Assembly (NCBI GenBank): GCA_003640385.1
Contig: RCAB01000719.1
Span: 1 to 24,323 of the forward strand
Source of the DNA: Setaria digitata
Taxonomy: Eukaryota > Nematoda > Chromadorea > Rhabditida > Setariidae
Reading direction: 5' to 3'
Length of the DNA: 24,323 nucleotides
In this document: one piece after another, positions 11,883 to 24,323 of the stretch
Numbering within the stretch: position 1 is the first letter of the stretch
Layout of the letters: every line of letters starts with the position of its first letter
Translations under genes and position numbers: made by a program
The notes under the pieces: model-generated
What the model was told of the DNA's origin: nothing
Database searches by the model: none
Seen by the model: only the letters and a program-made list of their open reading frames with translations

Positions 11883-13165
11883 GCTAAAAATCACCTCCAT
11901 TTAACTTCACTAACCATGTGTCGCATATCTTCGGAAAGAAGCAAAAGTTAACAAATAAATAGATACACATTGAGAGCATATATATATTCTAAAAACCTTT
12001 TTTTAAATACACATACACCAAAATTAGCCTGCAATAACAGAAACGGTAGTGTGACGAGTGTAAGTTAAATATGACAGAACTTAACTGAATGGAACCTTGT
12101 GGTACCATTGTGAGCAATTTGCAATTTCCTTGCCAAAATTGGCAAGTAAAGATAAAAGAGAGGCATCACAGAAGCAGTAGCAGTAGGAGAATAGAAAGAA
12201 CGGTTGCCAATGTATTCTATAATCCTGCAGCGAGCAGAGTGAGCGAAAATCCCACAAATCAGTTGCAACATTCCAAATCCAAACAAATCTCCGATTCCAG
12301 TATTGCTTGGCTAACTGTGGTCGCATTACGAACGAACGATATCCCATTCCAGATGGGAGGCGCAGACTGTTTCTACCAGTTACGCATCACTCGGCGGTTC
12401 AAAGAGGAATGCTAGAAATTTGACGATTCCCTCCCAGTGGATTCGCCTGACTTGCTCTGGTATGTTCAAACCATCTAGCACTTAACTTTAGTTGAAGATG
12501 ATGATTGCTTGCTAGTAGGGCGTCATTAAATACCTTTTATAAAATATGAACAAACAAGCATATGTTAGTTTTTGTGCCCATTTGGTTTGCATTGATGAAA
12601 TTGATTCCAGGTGCACCTATTTCCTTCGCCTAATGGCGACCTTTATTTTAACACTTAGAGAAAGATTGTAAGAAGGAAGCCATTTCTGTAAGGTTTATTT
12701 TTGATCACAAACTTTTTGCTTGATGGCTATTGAATTGCAAATATATTTCAACATATCACTCTCACTTTTCATCTAATCAGTGCTTGCTCACAAATCATGT
12801 CCACCTTTTCAGTGCTACCTTACTGCAATCGTTGGTTCATACTAAAAAAGAAAGGGATCATCCATCTATCATTTGCAGTATCAGTTTCTACTGTCTATTG
12901 CTAATGCTAATTTCAAATAAAACTATGCTGTTGAAATTCGGAATCTCGAGTTGCAGCAATAGAACTATAAAAAAACGCAGCATAATGATCGTTTTACAAA
13001 TGTTCTGTTTCAAAATAGATCGCATCATCGCATTGAATGTGATACTAACGAAATGATACCGAGCAGAAGTCAGGTCGATCTGTCCTGAATTCAGATAACA
13101 AAATTCAATAACATTCATTTAAATAATAAGAAAATGTAATTGAATATATTGAAGAGGGTAAGCAG

Positions 13166-13210
13166 ATCACATCACATCATATCACACCATATCGTATTGT
13201 ATCATATCAA
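13166..13210 (+). repeat. Degenerate pentanucleotide repeat, nine ATCAY-like units
   Basis: Nine consecutive 5-nt units stay in register: ATCAC, ATCAC, ATCAT, ATCAC, ACCAT, ATCGT, ATTGT, ATCAT, ATCAA. The drift suggests an old microsatellite. It is 1.3 kb upstream of the exchanger start and 2.5 kb upstream of the symporter start. No function is inferred. Confidence 0.9.
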
Positions 13211-13769
13211 TCAAGTCAGATAGCCAAATATCGTGCTCATTAATGTGCTGCGTATGTTTCTTACACAGCAGTTGACACATGCACTCATTACCATTTATAC
13301 AAAACATTGGATGAGATGATTTTTGATGAAATAAAGTTGCTCACTGACTACTGATTGATTATTTTACTTTTGTTGCAATCAGTAAAGTCCAATAAGAAGA
13401 TTAAAAAAAAATATGTTACCAATAAGCGATATTTAAAACAAAATTTCTGCGAGGAAAAAGGTAATTTTCGATCTCTGTAAAGGACATGCATCAAAGCATG
13501 AAGCGTTTCTCTTCACATTAAGGAAGTTGATGATGGATGAGAAGTGAAAGTGTAGTAGGTGCGGAAATGTTATTTCAACAAACGCGAAAATATGGCACCG
13601 GTAAATATATCACACATTTTTTTTTTTTTTTTTTCCCCTTTTCAGCAAAATTTCTCTTCTCGAGAAAAAATCACTCACTACCGCTGTCACCTCATTCTCA
13701 GGTTCTCTACAGTGCAACAAATATTCCGGAGCACATACTCACTTGGCTAGATCTAGTTTCTGGTTTTCC

Positions 13770-14333
13770 CTAAACCGTCCTTTCATACGACCGACATCTG
13801 ACTTCCTCCCAAAGAAAGAAATGAAAAATTATAGCAGTATGATGGATGAATATTTGGTAATGCTGCACATGCATACAGTACACTTTTTTATAGTAAAAAT
13901 ACCAAAGACATGAAAGTGAACCAAAAGTCAATTCGATGTCCGTTCCACGTGTTGCAATTTGTATTTGCATGTCGGCTACACGTTTTATGCATGTGTTTGA
14001 TACATTCGACAAATTTATGATTGCAATACATTGTTTGGTGCAGAATTTCAAAAGACATACTATAGTACTGCCTTCAGGAAACGATATAAAGCTTTCGAAA
14101 GTGATCAGACAGGAGAAGTAGCAGCAAGTCATCAATGTTGATACATCATATTGATAATATAGCACTACAATAGATTTCATTTTCAAATTACTTAGCTGAT
14201 CGGAGAGCGGAAACGAAAGAGCTTCACTACTTCCACCTTTAGTAGAGATGATCACTTGACATTCACATTCACAGAAAATTGAAACAACAGCAATAACCAT
14301 TCGTTGATAATATATGCAACAACACAAATCCAA
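13770..14333 (-). other. Long uninterrupted open frame of unknown status
   Basis: A 187-codon minus-strand frame begins with ATG and has no stop until 13770. The translation is rich in Cys, Ile, Tyr and Phe and shows no domain I recognise, no signal-plus-mature layout and no clean membrane topology. The neighbouring exchanger gene is on the same strand but fully accounted for. I regard it as probably non-coding; expression evidence would be needed to promote it to a gene. Confidence 0.2.
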
Positions 14334-15661
14334 CTTTTACCACAAATATCAATAAGACTGATGTCCCATTGTGTTCAATGTGCTACCTGGTCGCATAATA
14401 AATACCCGATAGGTAAGTAGCAAGTTAATATTTGTGCATGTAAGGATACTTTAAACATACATGACTCCAACTAATTCCCTCTTCGCTTCTCTAGTATAAA
14501 TTTCACCTGTAATAACTGTAGCACTACGTGTCTGTCTGAGGCTTTTTGGGCTCCTAGCTGAGGAGAAAGAGAGTTGTGATGACAAAAGATCACTGCAGCA
14601 TCAAAAATGGAATTATGAAACCGAAGCAGGTAAAGTTTCCTACATGATCATCACTGGTAAACTAACTGAATTCAATTGGATTCTTGTTACTGAGGAAAAA
14701 ATTTGCAACTACAGTTCTGGAGAATAATCCAAATGCAAATAAATGAATGTAATTAATTACTGCAATATTAATACCAATGCTGGTACGATGATCGCTACAC
14801 GAACCTTTTTTTTCTTTTTTTGCTCATATGACTCAATTCGAGTACCCTACAATAATTAAAATATATTCGAAAATTTCAAGATATTTGAAAAGCAACTGTA
14901 ACTAATATGTTACAAATCCAGCAGTTCGGTACAGGGCAACAATATTACCCGTGCATTTTTCTGATCAGCCTAATTAACCAAAGAGTTTCGAGAGAACATC
15001 CGTACAAGTCGATAGCACATTCTCCTGAAAACAAATGTTACAACAGATAACATGATACGACAATCACTTACTACCATAGTCCGTCCATCTGCACTGCACT
15101 ACATACCGCTGGCCACTGCATCGGATACGGTAAGCAGTATCCATTTCACTTGTCGGGCACATCCTCTCACTAGTAATGCCACCTGAGAGTACGCGTTACA
15201 GTATCCCTTAATCCCCCTTCTGAAGCTACTATATACCTCTCCCTACCACCGTAATTCCGTTTCGTATGGCAGGCAGAAATGACCTCTCTTCCTCCTTCTT
15301 TTCCTTTTTGCAATCTTATCAGTCTTTGCCATCTATTCACCTACCATGCCATTCCTATTCATATGCTATATTTATCTCCTTACTATTGCACCTGCATTTG
15401 CATTCTCTAAACCTCTTCCGTCCACAGCATCACTCTCACTCTCTCACTGTGTACTACTCTGGAGTGGCGTAAAATCTTGGTGTTATGTGTAGGTGAACTT
15501 CGGATTCCGTTGTGGTTCCTGGAGTCTGTGTCACGAAGATATATTTGCTAGCCCTAGGACTGAACTTTCTCACCGAGTGATGCTGTTACATGCGCATGTC
15601 ACTTTCTCTCCATTTCTCACTCGCTGACCACTTCGTTACCTGTGCTTCACTGATAATGATG

Positions 15662-15677
15662 GTTTGTGTTGTTTCAG
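15662..15677 (+). promoter_or_regulatory. Candidate splice-leader acceptor for the symporter
   Basis: A T-rich tract ends in TTGTTTCAG at 15677, 56 nt before the chosen ATG at 15734. It matches the nematode acceptor consensus well. If used, it cuts off the upstream in-frame ATG at 15590 and supports the start at 15734. Confidence 0.5.
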
Positions 15678-15733
15678 TTTGTAGAAGACACTGTTCCAGG
15701 TTTCCAGTATTTCACGACCTACTGATTCAAGCC

Positions 15734-18700
15734 ATGGACATTGTGGACACTGTTGTCCTTGTGGCTCTGCTTCTTGTCATCTCTTTTTTCGGTTTATTCA
15801 CAGCATTGCGTGCCACAAAAAAACAAGCATGTGCTACCGAGATTCTTCATGGCGCGAAGTTTGTACTCTTACTTTATGCATATGGCAAATTTAAGGAAAA
15901 AAAATCATTTTTTTTTTTTGGATTTCCACATTCATTTCTACTTTCCTCCGTTAGAAATATGGTAAGTGAATTATGCTGAATCTGTTTGAATGAGACAGAA
16001 AACATAGCTTTTCAGCGTATCAATAATGACATCAGCTTTATCGGTTTGTTCGGGATTTCTTTCCGCAGTTTCACTTCTTGGATTTCCTGCAGAGGTAAAT
16101 ATATGTTAACAAATTAGAAATGTTTTGATCATGTAATCCTTTCTTTATCTAACAAATCATTTTAATTCTATCCACTTCTACTCAACCATTTCTCAGTGAT
16201 AAGAACTCCGCAAAAATATTTGCTTGTAATATCCAAAATTTACATCATTATGTTTTGCTGAGCTATGAATTTTTGTGCAGATCTATTACCAAGGGACAAT
16301 GCTTTTCTGGTATGGTCCGATGTACATGGTGGCATTCCCTCTTGCAGCGTACTTTTTTCTGCCCGTATTTTATAATTTAAAACTGACAAGCATATACGAG
16401 GTTAGTGTTTTGTTATTGTTTATTTATGAAAGCAATAACTTTTCGTGTTATGTATGACAAAATTTCGTTATTTATATTTCTAGTATCTGGAGATTCGATT
16501 CAATTTTGCTTGTCGCTTTTTGGCTTCACTGATCTTTTGCATTCAGGTAATAATGCTTTGTTTGATTGTCATGAAAATTTAGTTATCTCATTTATAACAG
16601 TCTATTTCGATTAATTATACCGCTGACTAAAAATATTGATTAGTAGTAGCTGGTATTCCACATACTTGGATACTTGACAAATTACATGATGCCTTTTTGC
16701 GATGTTTTACTTGTCGCCATTTTAAACAGGAAACTTTTTGAGTAAATTATGGGAAAAAAAGAAATGGGAAATGGCATGTGGCATGTTGAAATGCGGAATG
16801 CGATGCAGGATTATATTTATAGGCTATTATCATTTTTGGTCAGATGCTAATTACTATCACTGACAACGTTGTGTGAGGAACTTTTGGATTTCAATGGGTT
16901 TTTCTGATAGCTGATAATATTCCAGTTCTATTGTTCAGTCTTAGCTATTATTTTTTTGTTTAGGAAAAGCAAAATCACATGAGAATGTTTACAAATTATG
17001 AAAGATATTTACAAATGAGACGGAATTTGTGGTAAGCAAAGGTATCAATTTATTTATTTTTCTTACTAAAAAATAAATTGAAATTGCTTTTCAATGTGAC
17101 GGTTTTATTTGTAGATTTGGCTTTATGTTAGCGTAGCATTATATGCACCAGCACTCGCATTATCTGCAGTCATATCCATTCCGTTATCTGTATCAGTTGC
17201 TGTAACAGCTTGTCTTGCTGCACTTTATGTGATGTTGGTAGGTCAATGCATTGAGGAAAGACGTAGTTTTAAACGAAATTCTTTTTACTAATTTTTTTTC
17301 ATTAATGAATCATTAAGCTTTCAGGGAGGCGCAAAAGCAAGCATATACACTTCGGCCTTACAAATGGTTTTAATTTTGTTCAGTATGGTGTTGATTTTTT
17401 CAGTCAGTTTATATCGCTTCGGTTTTAACAGTGTTTTAAAATCTGCTGTTACTGGAGGTCGCTTACAATTACTTGAGTGAATTTTTGTTTTATGCTTTTA
17501 AAATTTTTAATGGAATTAGTGGATAAACTTTTGTCATGAATTGATTTTAATAACATTAGAATTAGCGATTATAGAAAAACGAAAAAAAAAAAAAAAAAAA
17601 AAAAAAAACAAGAGTTATCCAAAGTCTCAATAAAACTTATTTAATGCAATCAATTTTATCGTAGCATATGGCTGTATAATTTCCTAATATGGAATTATGT
17701 TATTTAGAAACTGAAATTGAAACTGAAACTTATTTACAGTTTTCGAATTGATCCACGTATCCGACATTCGGTTTGGTCTTTAATGATTGGTGGTACAGGA
17801 AATATACTGTGTCTTTTTGCTGCAAATCAACTTACACTACAGCGTTATATGGCGATGAGTTCTCTTAGATCTGCTCAGTGGTAAGTTTCTCCACCAGTTT
17901 AAGATATTTTTTTGTTTCATTATAACATTATGAAATGTTCACTATGAATAACTTGTTAACCATGCTTTTTACAATCATTATGTCATTTATGATAATGTAT
18001 TAAATAATACTTTAGGGTTATTCTGCTTAATATCCCTTTTAATTTTCTGGTTCTTATGACCTATATTGGTGCAGGCCTGATAATATACCATAAATATCTT
18101 CATTGTAATCCTTTGCTACAATCAAAAGATCAAGTGAGCTTTGCTGTTTTCTTGTAGTTGATTTTGAATTTAGTAAACAAAATTAGCATTCCTTATATTT
18201 TTAGCAACTGTCATTTCTATCCACTCATTAATTTTCTTTATAAATTCTGGAGGAATCGCTGAAATTTAATTGCTATTTGAATTTTAAATTTGCAAAAACA
18301 TTGGTATTCATGTGTTGTTTTGTGATTTATCCATATGTATTTGTTTTAACCTTACAGCTTTTTCCTCGTTTTGTTGTTGATGAGCTATCCAAGATACCGG
18401 GAATGGTTGGACTTTTTACAGCATCTGTATATAGTGCGGGTTTAAGGTATGATGATTAGTGTAATAAAGATTTTCCAGTATTTCAAATGATTAAGGTACA
18501 GTTTTTTTTAAAATATTGTTTCAAGAGGAAAAAAATGGTTCATTTTTAGTACGGCATCGGCTTCATATAGTGCTCTTGCTGCGGTATTCATCGAAGATGT
18601 TATTAAGCAGTTTCAGACGAAGGTACAAAAACATGAAGCAATGAAGTCAAATACTAGCATCGTATTAGCACGATATTTACGTATGTCTATTTACTTTATT

Positions 18701-20002
18701 TTCTTTTTTGAATTCAATCTTATTTTTGAAAATGAACATTTTATTTTGTTTTTTTAGCATTATTGTTTTGCTGTTTATCAATGGTAGTCGCATATTTTTG
18801 TAGTTTAATGGAAACGATGGTGTTGCAGGTTAGATCTTCTCATGTGTAATAAAGAATAGTTTATTCTGTTAGGAAATTTCTTTACTTTAACATCATAAGA
18901 AGTCATATGTTGTTTTTTTTCTTTTTTTTTTTTTCTCAGGTCTCATTTTCAATATTTGGAGTTGCTGGAGGACCCGTATTGAGTGTCTTTTGTCTGGGCA
19001 TATTTTTCCCGAAAATTAAGGGGACGGCAGCTTTTGTTGGTTAGTGTATTAGAATATACAGATTAAAGAGTTGAAAAATCGAAAATGAAATGGTGATAGT
19101 GCAGTTAAAAAAGTTGATGAGTTATATTCTACCGAGTTCAATTCAAAATTTTAGCTCAGCTGTCGTCAGTGATATTTTCTGCTTTCGTTGCGGTCGGTGC
19201 ACTAGTGAATCGTGTAAAACCAGTTGGTTTACCAGTTGATGAAATTTGTGAGCGAAGTAATGTTACTTTAGTATTTGTTGAAAAGCCAGAATATGGAATG
19301 GTTGAACCTTTAAATAGGTTCGTTTATTTCTCTTTCTATCTTTATTAATAGGACAAGATCAAATAGACTTCTATCAAGTTCGTATTTTTTAGAAATGTAG
19401 TTTGAGAAAGTAGAAATTATAATATTGTTAAACAGATAGTTTAAACTTTTAGCCAAAAGGTTGCATTGTATATTATAATGCATTTTTCAGCAACTTATGG
19501 TTAATTCAACTATTTCGCCTTTCTTATCAATATTATAGCATTTCTGCTGTTTTGGTTGCGCTTATAGTTGCACATATTGTGCAATATTTTTCAGGTATAT
19601 TTGAATTCTTTCAAAATATCAAAAAAAAAAAAGCATCGAGTTTTGTTTGTTACTGAACAAATTCATTCTATACTTTCAGGAAATACTGAATATTCACCAG
19701 TGGAAGCAAAACTATTATCACCTTTGTTGCGTTTAACACGTCACCGGAAGGTAGGTGCCACTTAGTATATTAGTAATTAATTACTTTTCAACTAGAAGCC
19801 AAAAGTTTATTATGGAGACATCTTAGATGCAACTAATTTCTATCCCTAATTCATAATTTCATATGTAATTTTTGTGAAATCGTTACACAAAAAAAGAAAA
19901 ATGTTATGATTTGTAATATTGTAGAGAACTGCGCCCAGTCCGGACTGTACTCTTGAATCAAAGAAAGATGGCGAAATCCCACTCAGAACCACTACAATGT
20001 GA
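15734..20002 (+). CDS. SLC5 sodium/solute symporter (SLC5A6/A8/A12-like: multivitamin or monocarboxylate branch), complete
   Basis: Exons: 15734-15858, 16016-16094, 16281-16400, 16484-16546, 17115-17237, 17325-17476, 17740-17880, 18016-18133, 18358-18446, 18550-18680, 18758-18828, 18940-19039, 19155-19317, 19491-19594, 19680-19750, 19925-20002. They total 1728 nt, or 575 residues (relatives about 610-635), with about 13 hydrophobic segments. SLC5 marks: TM1 at the extreme N-terminus; LLGFPAEIYYQGT (residues 63-75) closing TM2; [48 protein letters not shown] (from residue 337) for the TM8 sodium-site helix; SIFGVAGGP. Relatives cotransport sodium with biotin, pantothenate, lipoate, iodide or monocarboxylates at the plasma membrane; the substrate cannot be read here. 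Unusual points: HGAN replaces the common GGRxM motif, and Ala341 sits at a usual Ser/Thr sodium-site position. NVT at about residues 478-480 is a possible N-glycosylation site. The ATG at 15734 was chosen because TM1 follows directly; an in-frame ATG at 15590 would add 48 residues. Confidence 0.93.
17582..17608 (+). repeat. A27 tract in a symporter intron
   Basis: This is an uninterrupted poly-A run on the sense strand within the intron 17477-17739. It is the one very long tract whose polarity is opposite to the poly-T seen in the other transcribed introns. Confidence 0.95.
17707..17730 (+). repeat. Four tandem hexamers (GAAACT) next to a splice acceptor
   Basis: GAAACT, GAAATT, GAAACT, GAAACT run in register and end 9 nt before the exon at 17740. 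The purine-rich repeat occupies the place where a pyrimidine tract would normally lie. Confidence 0.9.
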
Positions 20003-20286
20003 TACAAGGCCCATATTGAGATATGTCAACCGTTTTAGAAAATACTGCAGTTACTTTTTTCTTTATCTTGCGCTATAATACAATTTGTCAAATATTTCAG
20101 TTTAGAATTCGGACTGCAGCTGTTGATAAGTTTCAATGTCATATTTCAAATGTTGATACTTGTTATTATAAGCTCACTTGTCAGGTTGAAAGTTACAACT
20201 TGTACTTACGAAAATATCAGTTAAAAGAAAAAAAAATTTTTTTCTATAGGGGATATAAATTCTGGATATTTAAGTTATAGTTATCA

Positions 20287-20292
20287 AATAAA
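20287..20292 (+). promoter_or_regulatory. Candidate polyadenylation signal of the symporter
   Basis: An AATAAA hexamer lies 285 nt after the stop codon at 20002. It is the first canonical hexamer downstream on the plus strand. A second AATAAA lies near 20780. Confidence 0.45.
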
Positions 20293-22039
20293 AACTGTTT
20301 TGGTGATTGACATTCATATATTTATTTATCAGCTGTTTATGATAAATTTGTTTGATTCTTTTCTCAAGATATCTTCTGATTGAAGGAGATAAGCATTTCC
20401 TAAAACAATGTTTAATTTCTCTAAAGCATAACAGTGATATTTTTGTCTTTAGATCCTCTCCTAAAAATTAAGATTTACTTTCTCAACTATTTATTTAACT
20501 TATCCATAAATCTTTTGAATAGGAAATTTACGATTTTTAAAACCTTTTCTAAATATTTTTTAATTATCATAAACGCGGTATTGCTTCGAAAGGAATGATA
20601 AATGTTATCGAACTACCATGTATTTGTAATGCAAGTATTTTGTAGTAATAGCGCAACAGAAAAGGGCACGGCGATGGTGTAAAATAAAAATAAGATTCGT
20701 TTTTTTTTTTTTTTTTTTCTGTTGAACTGCTATTCATATACACTCATACGCATATGCAAACTCATTAGATTGACTTTTGAATAAAACTTGTTTTGGGAAA
20801 TATCTTCATTTAGTGTCCAGTAAACTGAACAAGTAAGCAGAAAGGGCAAAAAAAAAAATGAAGAAATTCTATCTTTAGAAAGGTACAGTAAACCATACAA
20901 GAGGGAATATTAGGAGCCAAATTATCATTCATAACATTAACTAGTTTCAGAAATCCTTATACTTTTTCTCAAAGGATCTATCCGTTGATAATAATTGGAC
21001 TAATACAATCCCAATATTATTAGTGAACGTCCATCGGTGAACGTTAGCTTCGGGCTTCAAAGGAAAATAAAAATTCGACCGGGGAAATACTGGCACAATT
21101 ATTCTTGAGATTTTCCGACAGATCGTAACATTTTAGCCTGGAAATGTTGACTATTATTACAGGCAGGAAAGGAAGGGTTTCAAGAATGAAATGGGGGAAA
21201 AAACTGCCGTCGATGGATTGTTTGATCAGTTCTCCCAGTCATAAAGGTTAAGAGAAGGAGAATTACGTAGTTGGTCATTCTCTCAAAGTTAATGTATATA
21301 TCACGCACACATCCAAGTCAATCAGTTAACGCCTGACGGAAAATACAAAGGACATTCAATGTGTACGTTACGAACCATAGTCCAAAATTCCAAAATTGCT
21401 ACAGGATTTGATAGCCGGATGTTACAGTAGAATTGCGGATTAGCGAGTTGCGAGATGATAATTTTCATAGGGACTTTGTCACAGCGATTTGCACGAGAGA
21501 GGTGGTGTATGGTCCATTTTCCGGATGAAGCGTTTTTTTTTTCGGAATATAATGCAGTTTGTTTAGCATCTCTGTAAGGGAGTGAAGGGAGGGGAATGTT
21601 TTTAGTATAATGGCTTCCACATCAGATATGTTTTGTAGCAGTGCTTATGGTGTTGATTCGGATTTCTGTGACTTATATTGTAAGGATTAGTGGACAGAGA
21701 CGAGAGCTTGGAGTAACTCTAACGAACTCTCTATCCAAGATGCAAATGATAATGGTGACAGGGCAGGTCATATTAGTATTAATGCTAATTATATCCTAGA
21801 GGGAATAAGAGAGGAAAGCTATGTCTTGATCATCTTCCAAATCAGGGACCGTCTGAGGAGCAGAATGGGAAGAATTAGTGAGAATCCTGGCTAAGGGAAT
21901 AGCAGTCATTTGTCCTTTCATCTTCTACACTTTCTTTTTATTTACGTTCTCTTTGCCCTTTCCCTATAAGATAATAATAGTGCTATGAATTTCTAATTCT
22001 TGAGGAGAGATTCATGAGTGCATAGCTTATAATATTGGA

Positions 22040-22058
22040 CATCATAATAATTATGATG
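22040..22058. repeat. Near-perfect palindrome, 9-bp arms with 1-nt centre
   Basis: CATCATAAT, A, ATTATGATG lies 267 nt upstream of the G-alpha ATG. The ATTA/TAAT cores resemble homeodomain half-sites, but such motifs are common in AT-rich DNA. Confidence 0.8.
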
Positions 22059-22229
22059 ATTATTGAGCTGTGATTATTGTAAAGCTGCAAAAAGAAAACA
22101 TTTTACATTGTACTTCACGCATTCGTTTATTCGCTTTGTAGAATGACCTCAGGTCTATCAATACTGACTTAAAATAAGCTCTTTTTATGTGGTTTTTCTG
22201 TTACTTCATCATTAATGGTAATAGGGATA

Positions 22230-22290
22230 TTTTCAGGCAAGTGTTAGGAAGGAAAAATTTGTGATGTTTTTTTTCCTTGGTTATCTTTAG
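22230..22290 (+). promoter_or_regulatory. Two candidate leader-acceptor sites upstream of the G-alpha start
   Basis: ATTTTCAG ends at 22236 and TTATCTTTAG ends at 22290. The second leaves a 34-nt 5' UTR before the ATG at 22325. Both fit a nematode spliced-leader acceptor or the end of a 5' UTR intron; the sequence does not decide between them. Confidence 0.4.
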
Positions 22291-22324
22291 ATCATAGTAA
22301 TTTTAAAATAGAAAAAGGTGAGCA

Positions 22325-24225
<1,901 letters not shown>

Positions 24226-24323
24226 TGATTGATATTTTTTATTGTATATAGGACTATTCAGCATAGAATATTGATCACAAGGCCAGTTTCATATGGAAAT
24301 TAATTTGTTTTTTTTTTTTTTTT

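Larger units (their letters stand above)
11857..15733. other. Divergent intergenic/promoter region between the exchanger and the symporter
   Basis: About 3.9 kb separate the two start codons. I found no exon series matching a known family. The region is visibly less AT-rich than the introns, and it carries several open frames, including overlapping ones at 12065-12415 and a 187-codon frame at 13770-14333 (-). It also holds the pentamer repeat at 13166-13210. The stretch 15260-15470 is pyrimidine-rich on the plus strand, with CTCTCACTCTCTCACTG around 15432-15450, and may be part of the symporter promoter. No clear TATA box was seen. Confidence 0.7.
20003..22324. other. Intergenic region between the symporter and G-alpha genes
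   Basis: It includes the symporter 3' UTR, a T19 run at 20700-20718, and the presumed promoter of the G-alpha gene. The part from about 21000 is less AT-rich. No coding exon, tRNA or known repeat family was recognised. A 9-bp-arm palindrome lies at 22040-22058. Confidence 0.7.

Noticed and set aside
12065..12415. Three overlapping open frames on both strands taken as a possible gene.
   Set aside because: All three open together in a patch of higher GC, the translations show no family features, and the exchanger start is already placed downstream.
15590..15733. Upstream in-frame ATG giving the symporter a 48-residue extension.
   Set aside because: Relatives begin with TM1 near the N-terminus, and a good splice acceptor at 15677 lies inside the extension.
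15955..15961. A 7-nt microexon (AAATATG) in the symporter gene, flanked by a good acceptor and a strong GTAAGT donor, reading KNM.
   Set aside because: It would force a poor acceptor at 16007 and a 46-nt intron. Direct splicing 15858 to 16016 uses a strong TTTTCAG and aligns with the SLC5 family with no gap.
19751..19765. Symporter ending by reading through into VGAT and a stop at 19763-19765.
   Set aside because: A GTAGGT donor follows 19750, and a phase-matched exon at 19925 supplies a polar tail and stop. The short end remains possible as an alternative.

Overview
The window looks like nuclear DNA from a nematode, most likely a clade III (filarial-type) worm. I infer this from four traits. 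The DNA is AT-rich. Genes are split by many short introns (mostly about 60-400 nt, up to 568) with TTTTCAG-like acceptors. Long poly-T tracts lie in introns. Acceptor-like sites sit just upstream of start codons, as expected for spliced-leader trans-splicing. The species cannot be fixed from the sequence alone. There is no bacterial-style operon, CRISPR array, rRNA, tRNA or recognisable autonomous transposon.

Four protein-coding genes could be rebuilt exon by exon, with reading phase conserved across every junction. (1) Positions 3-6488 (+): a P5B-type P-ATPase related to ATP13A2/ATP13A3 and C. elegans catp-5/6/7. It has 22 exons in view, and its N-terminus lies left of the window. (2) Positions 11856-9008 (-): a complete 12-exon SLC7 LAT-type amino-acid exchanger light chain of about 481 residues. 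(3) Positions 15734-20002 (+): a complete 16-exon SLC5 sodium/solute symporter of about 575 residues, closest in pattern to the multivitamin/monocarboxylate branch (SLC5A6/A8/A12). (4) Positions 22325-24157 (+): an inhibitory-type (Gi-like) heterotrimeric G-protein alpha subunit, probably the gpa-16 type. It is cut by the right edge after about 290 of about 354 residues.

The ATPase and the amino-acid exchanger converge on a 2.5-kb 3' intergenic stretch (6489-9007). This stretch holds two perfect small hairpins and a poly-T/poly-A inverted repeat. The exchanger and the symporter are divergent, separated by a 3.9-kb region (11857-15733) with pentanucleotide repeats and one unexplained long open frame. 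The symporter and the G-alpha gene are in tandem, separated by 2.3 kb.

Three of the four genes move small molecules across membranes (probably polyamines, neutral amino acids, and vitamins or organic anions). I see no evidence that the four act as one system, and nothing here amounts to a clearly new one. The most checkable oddities are a GC-AG intron in the G-alpha gene, an alanine at one of the paired sodium-site hydroxyl positions of the symporter, and long poly-T tracts that mostly follow the transcribed strand.
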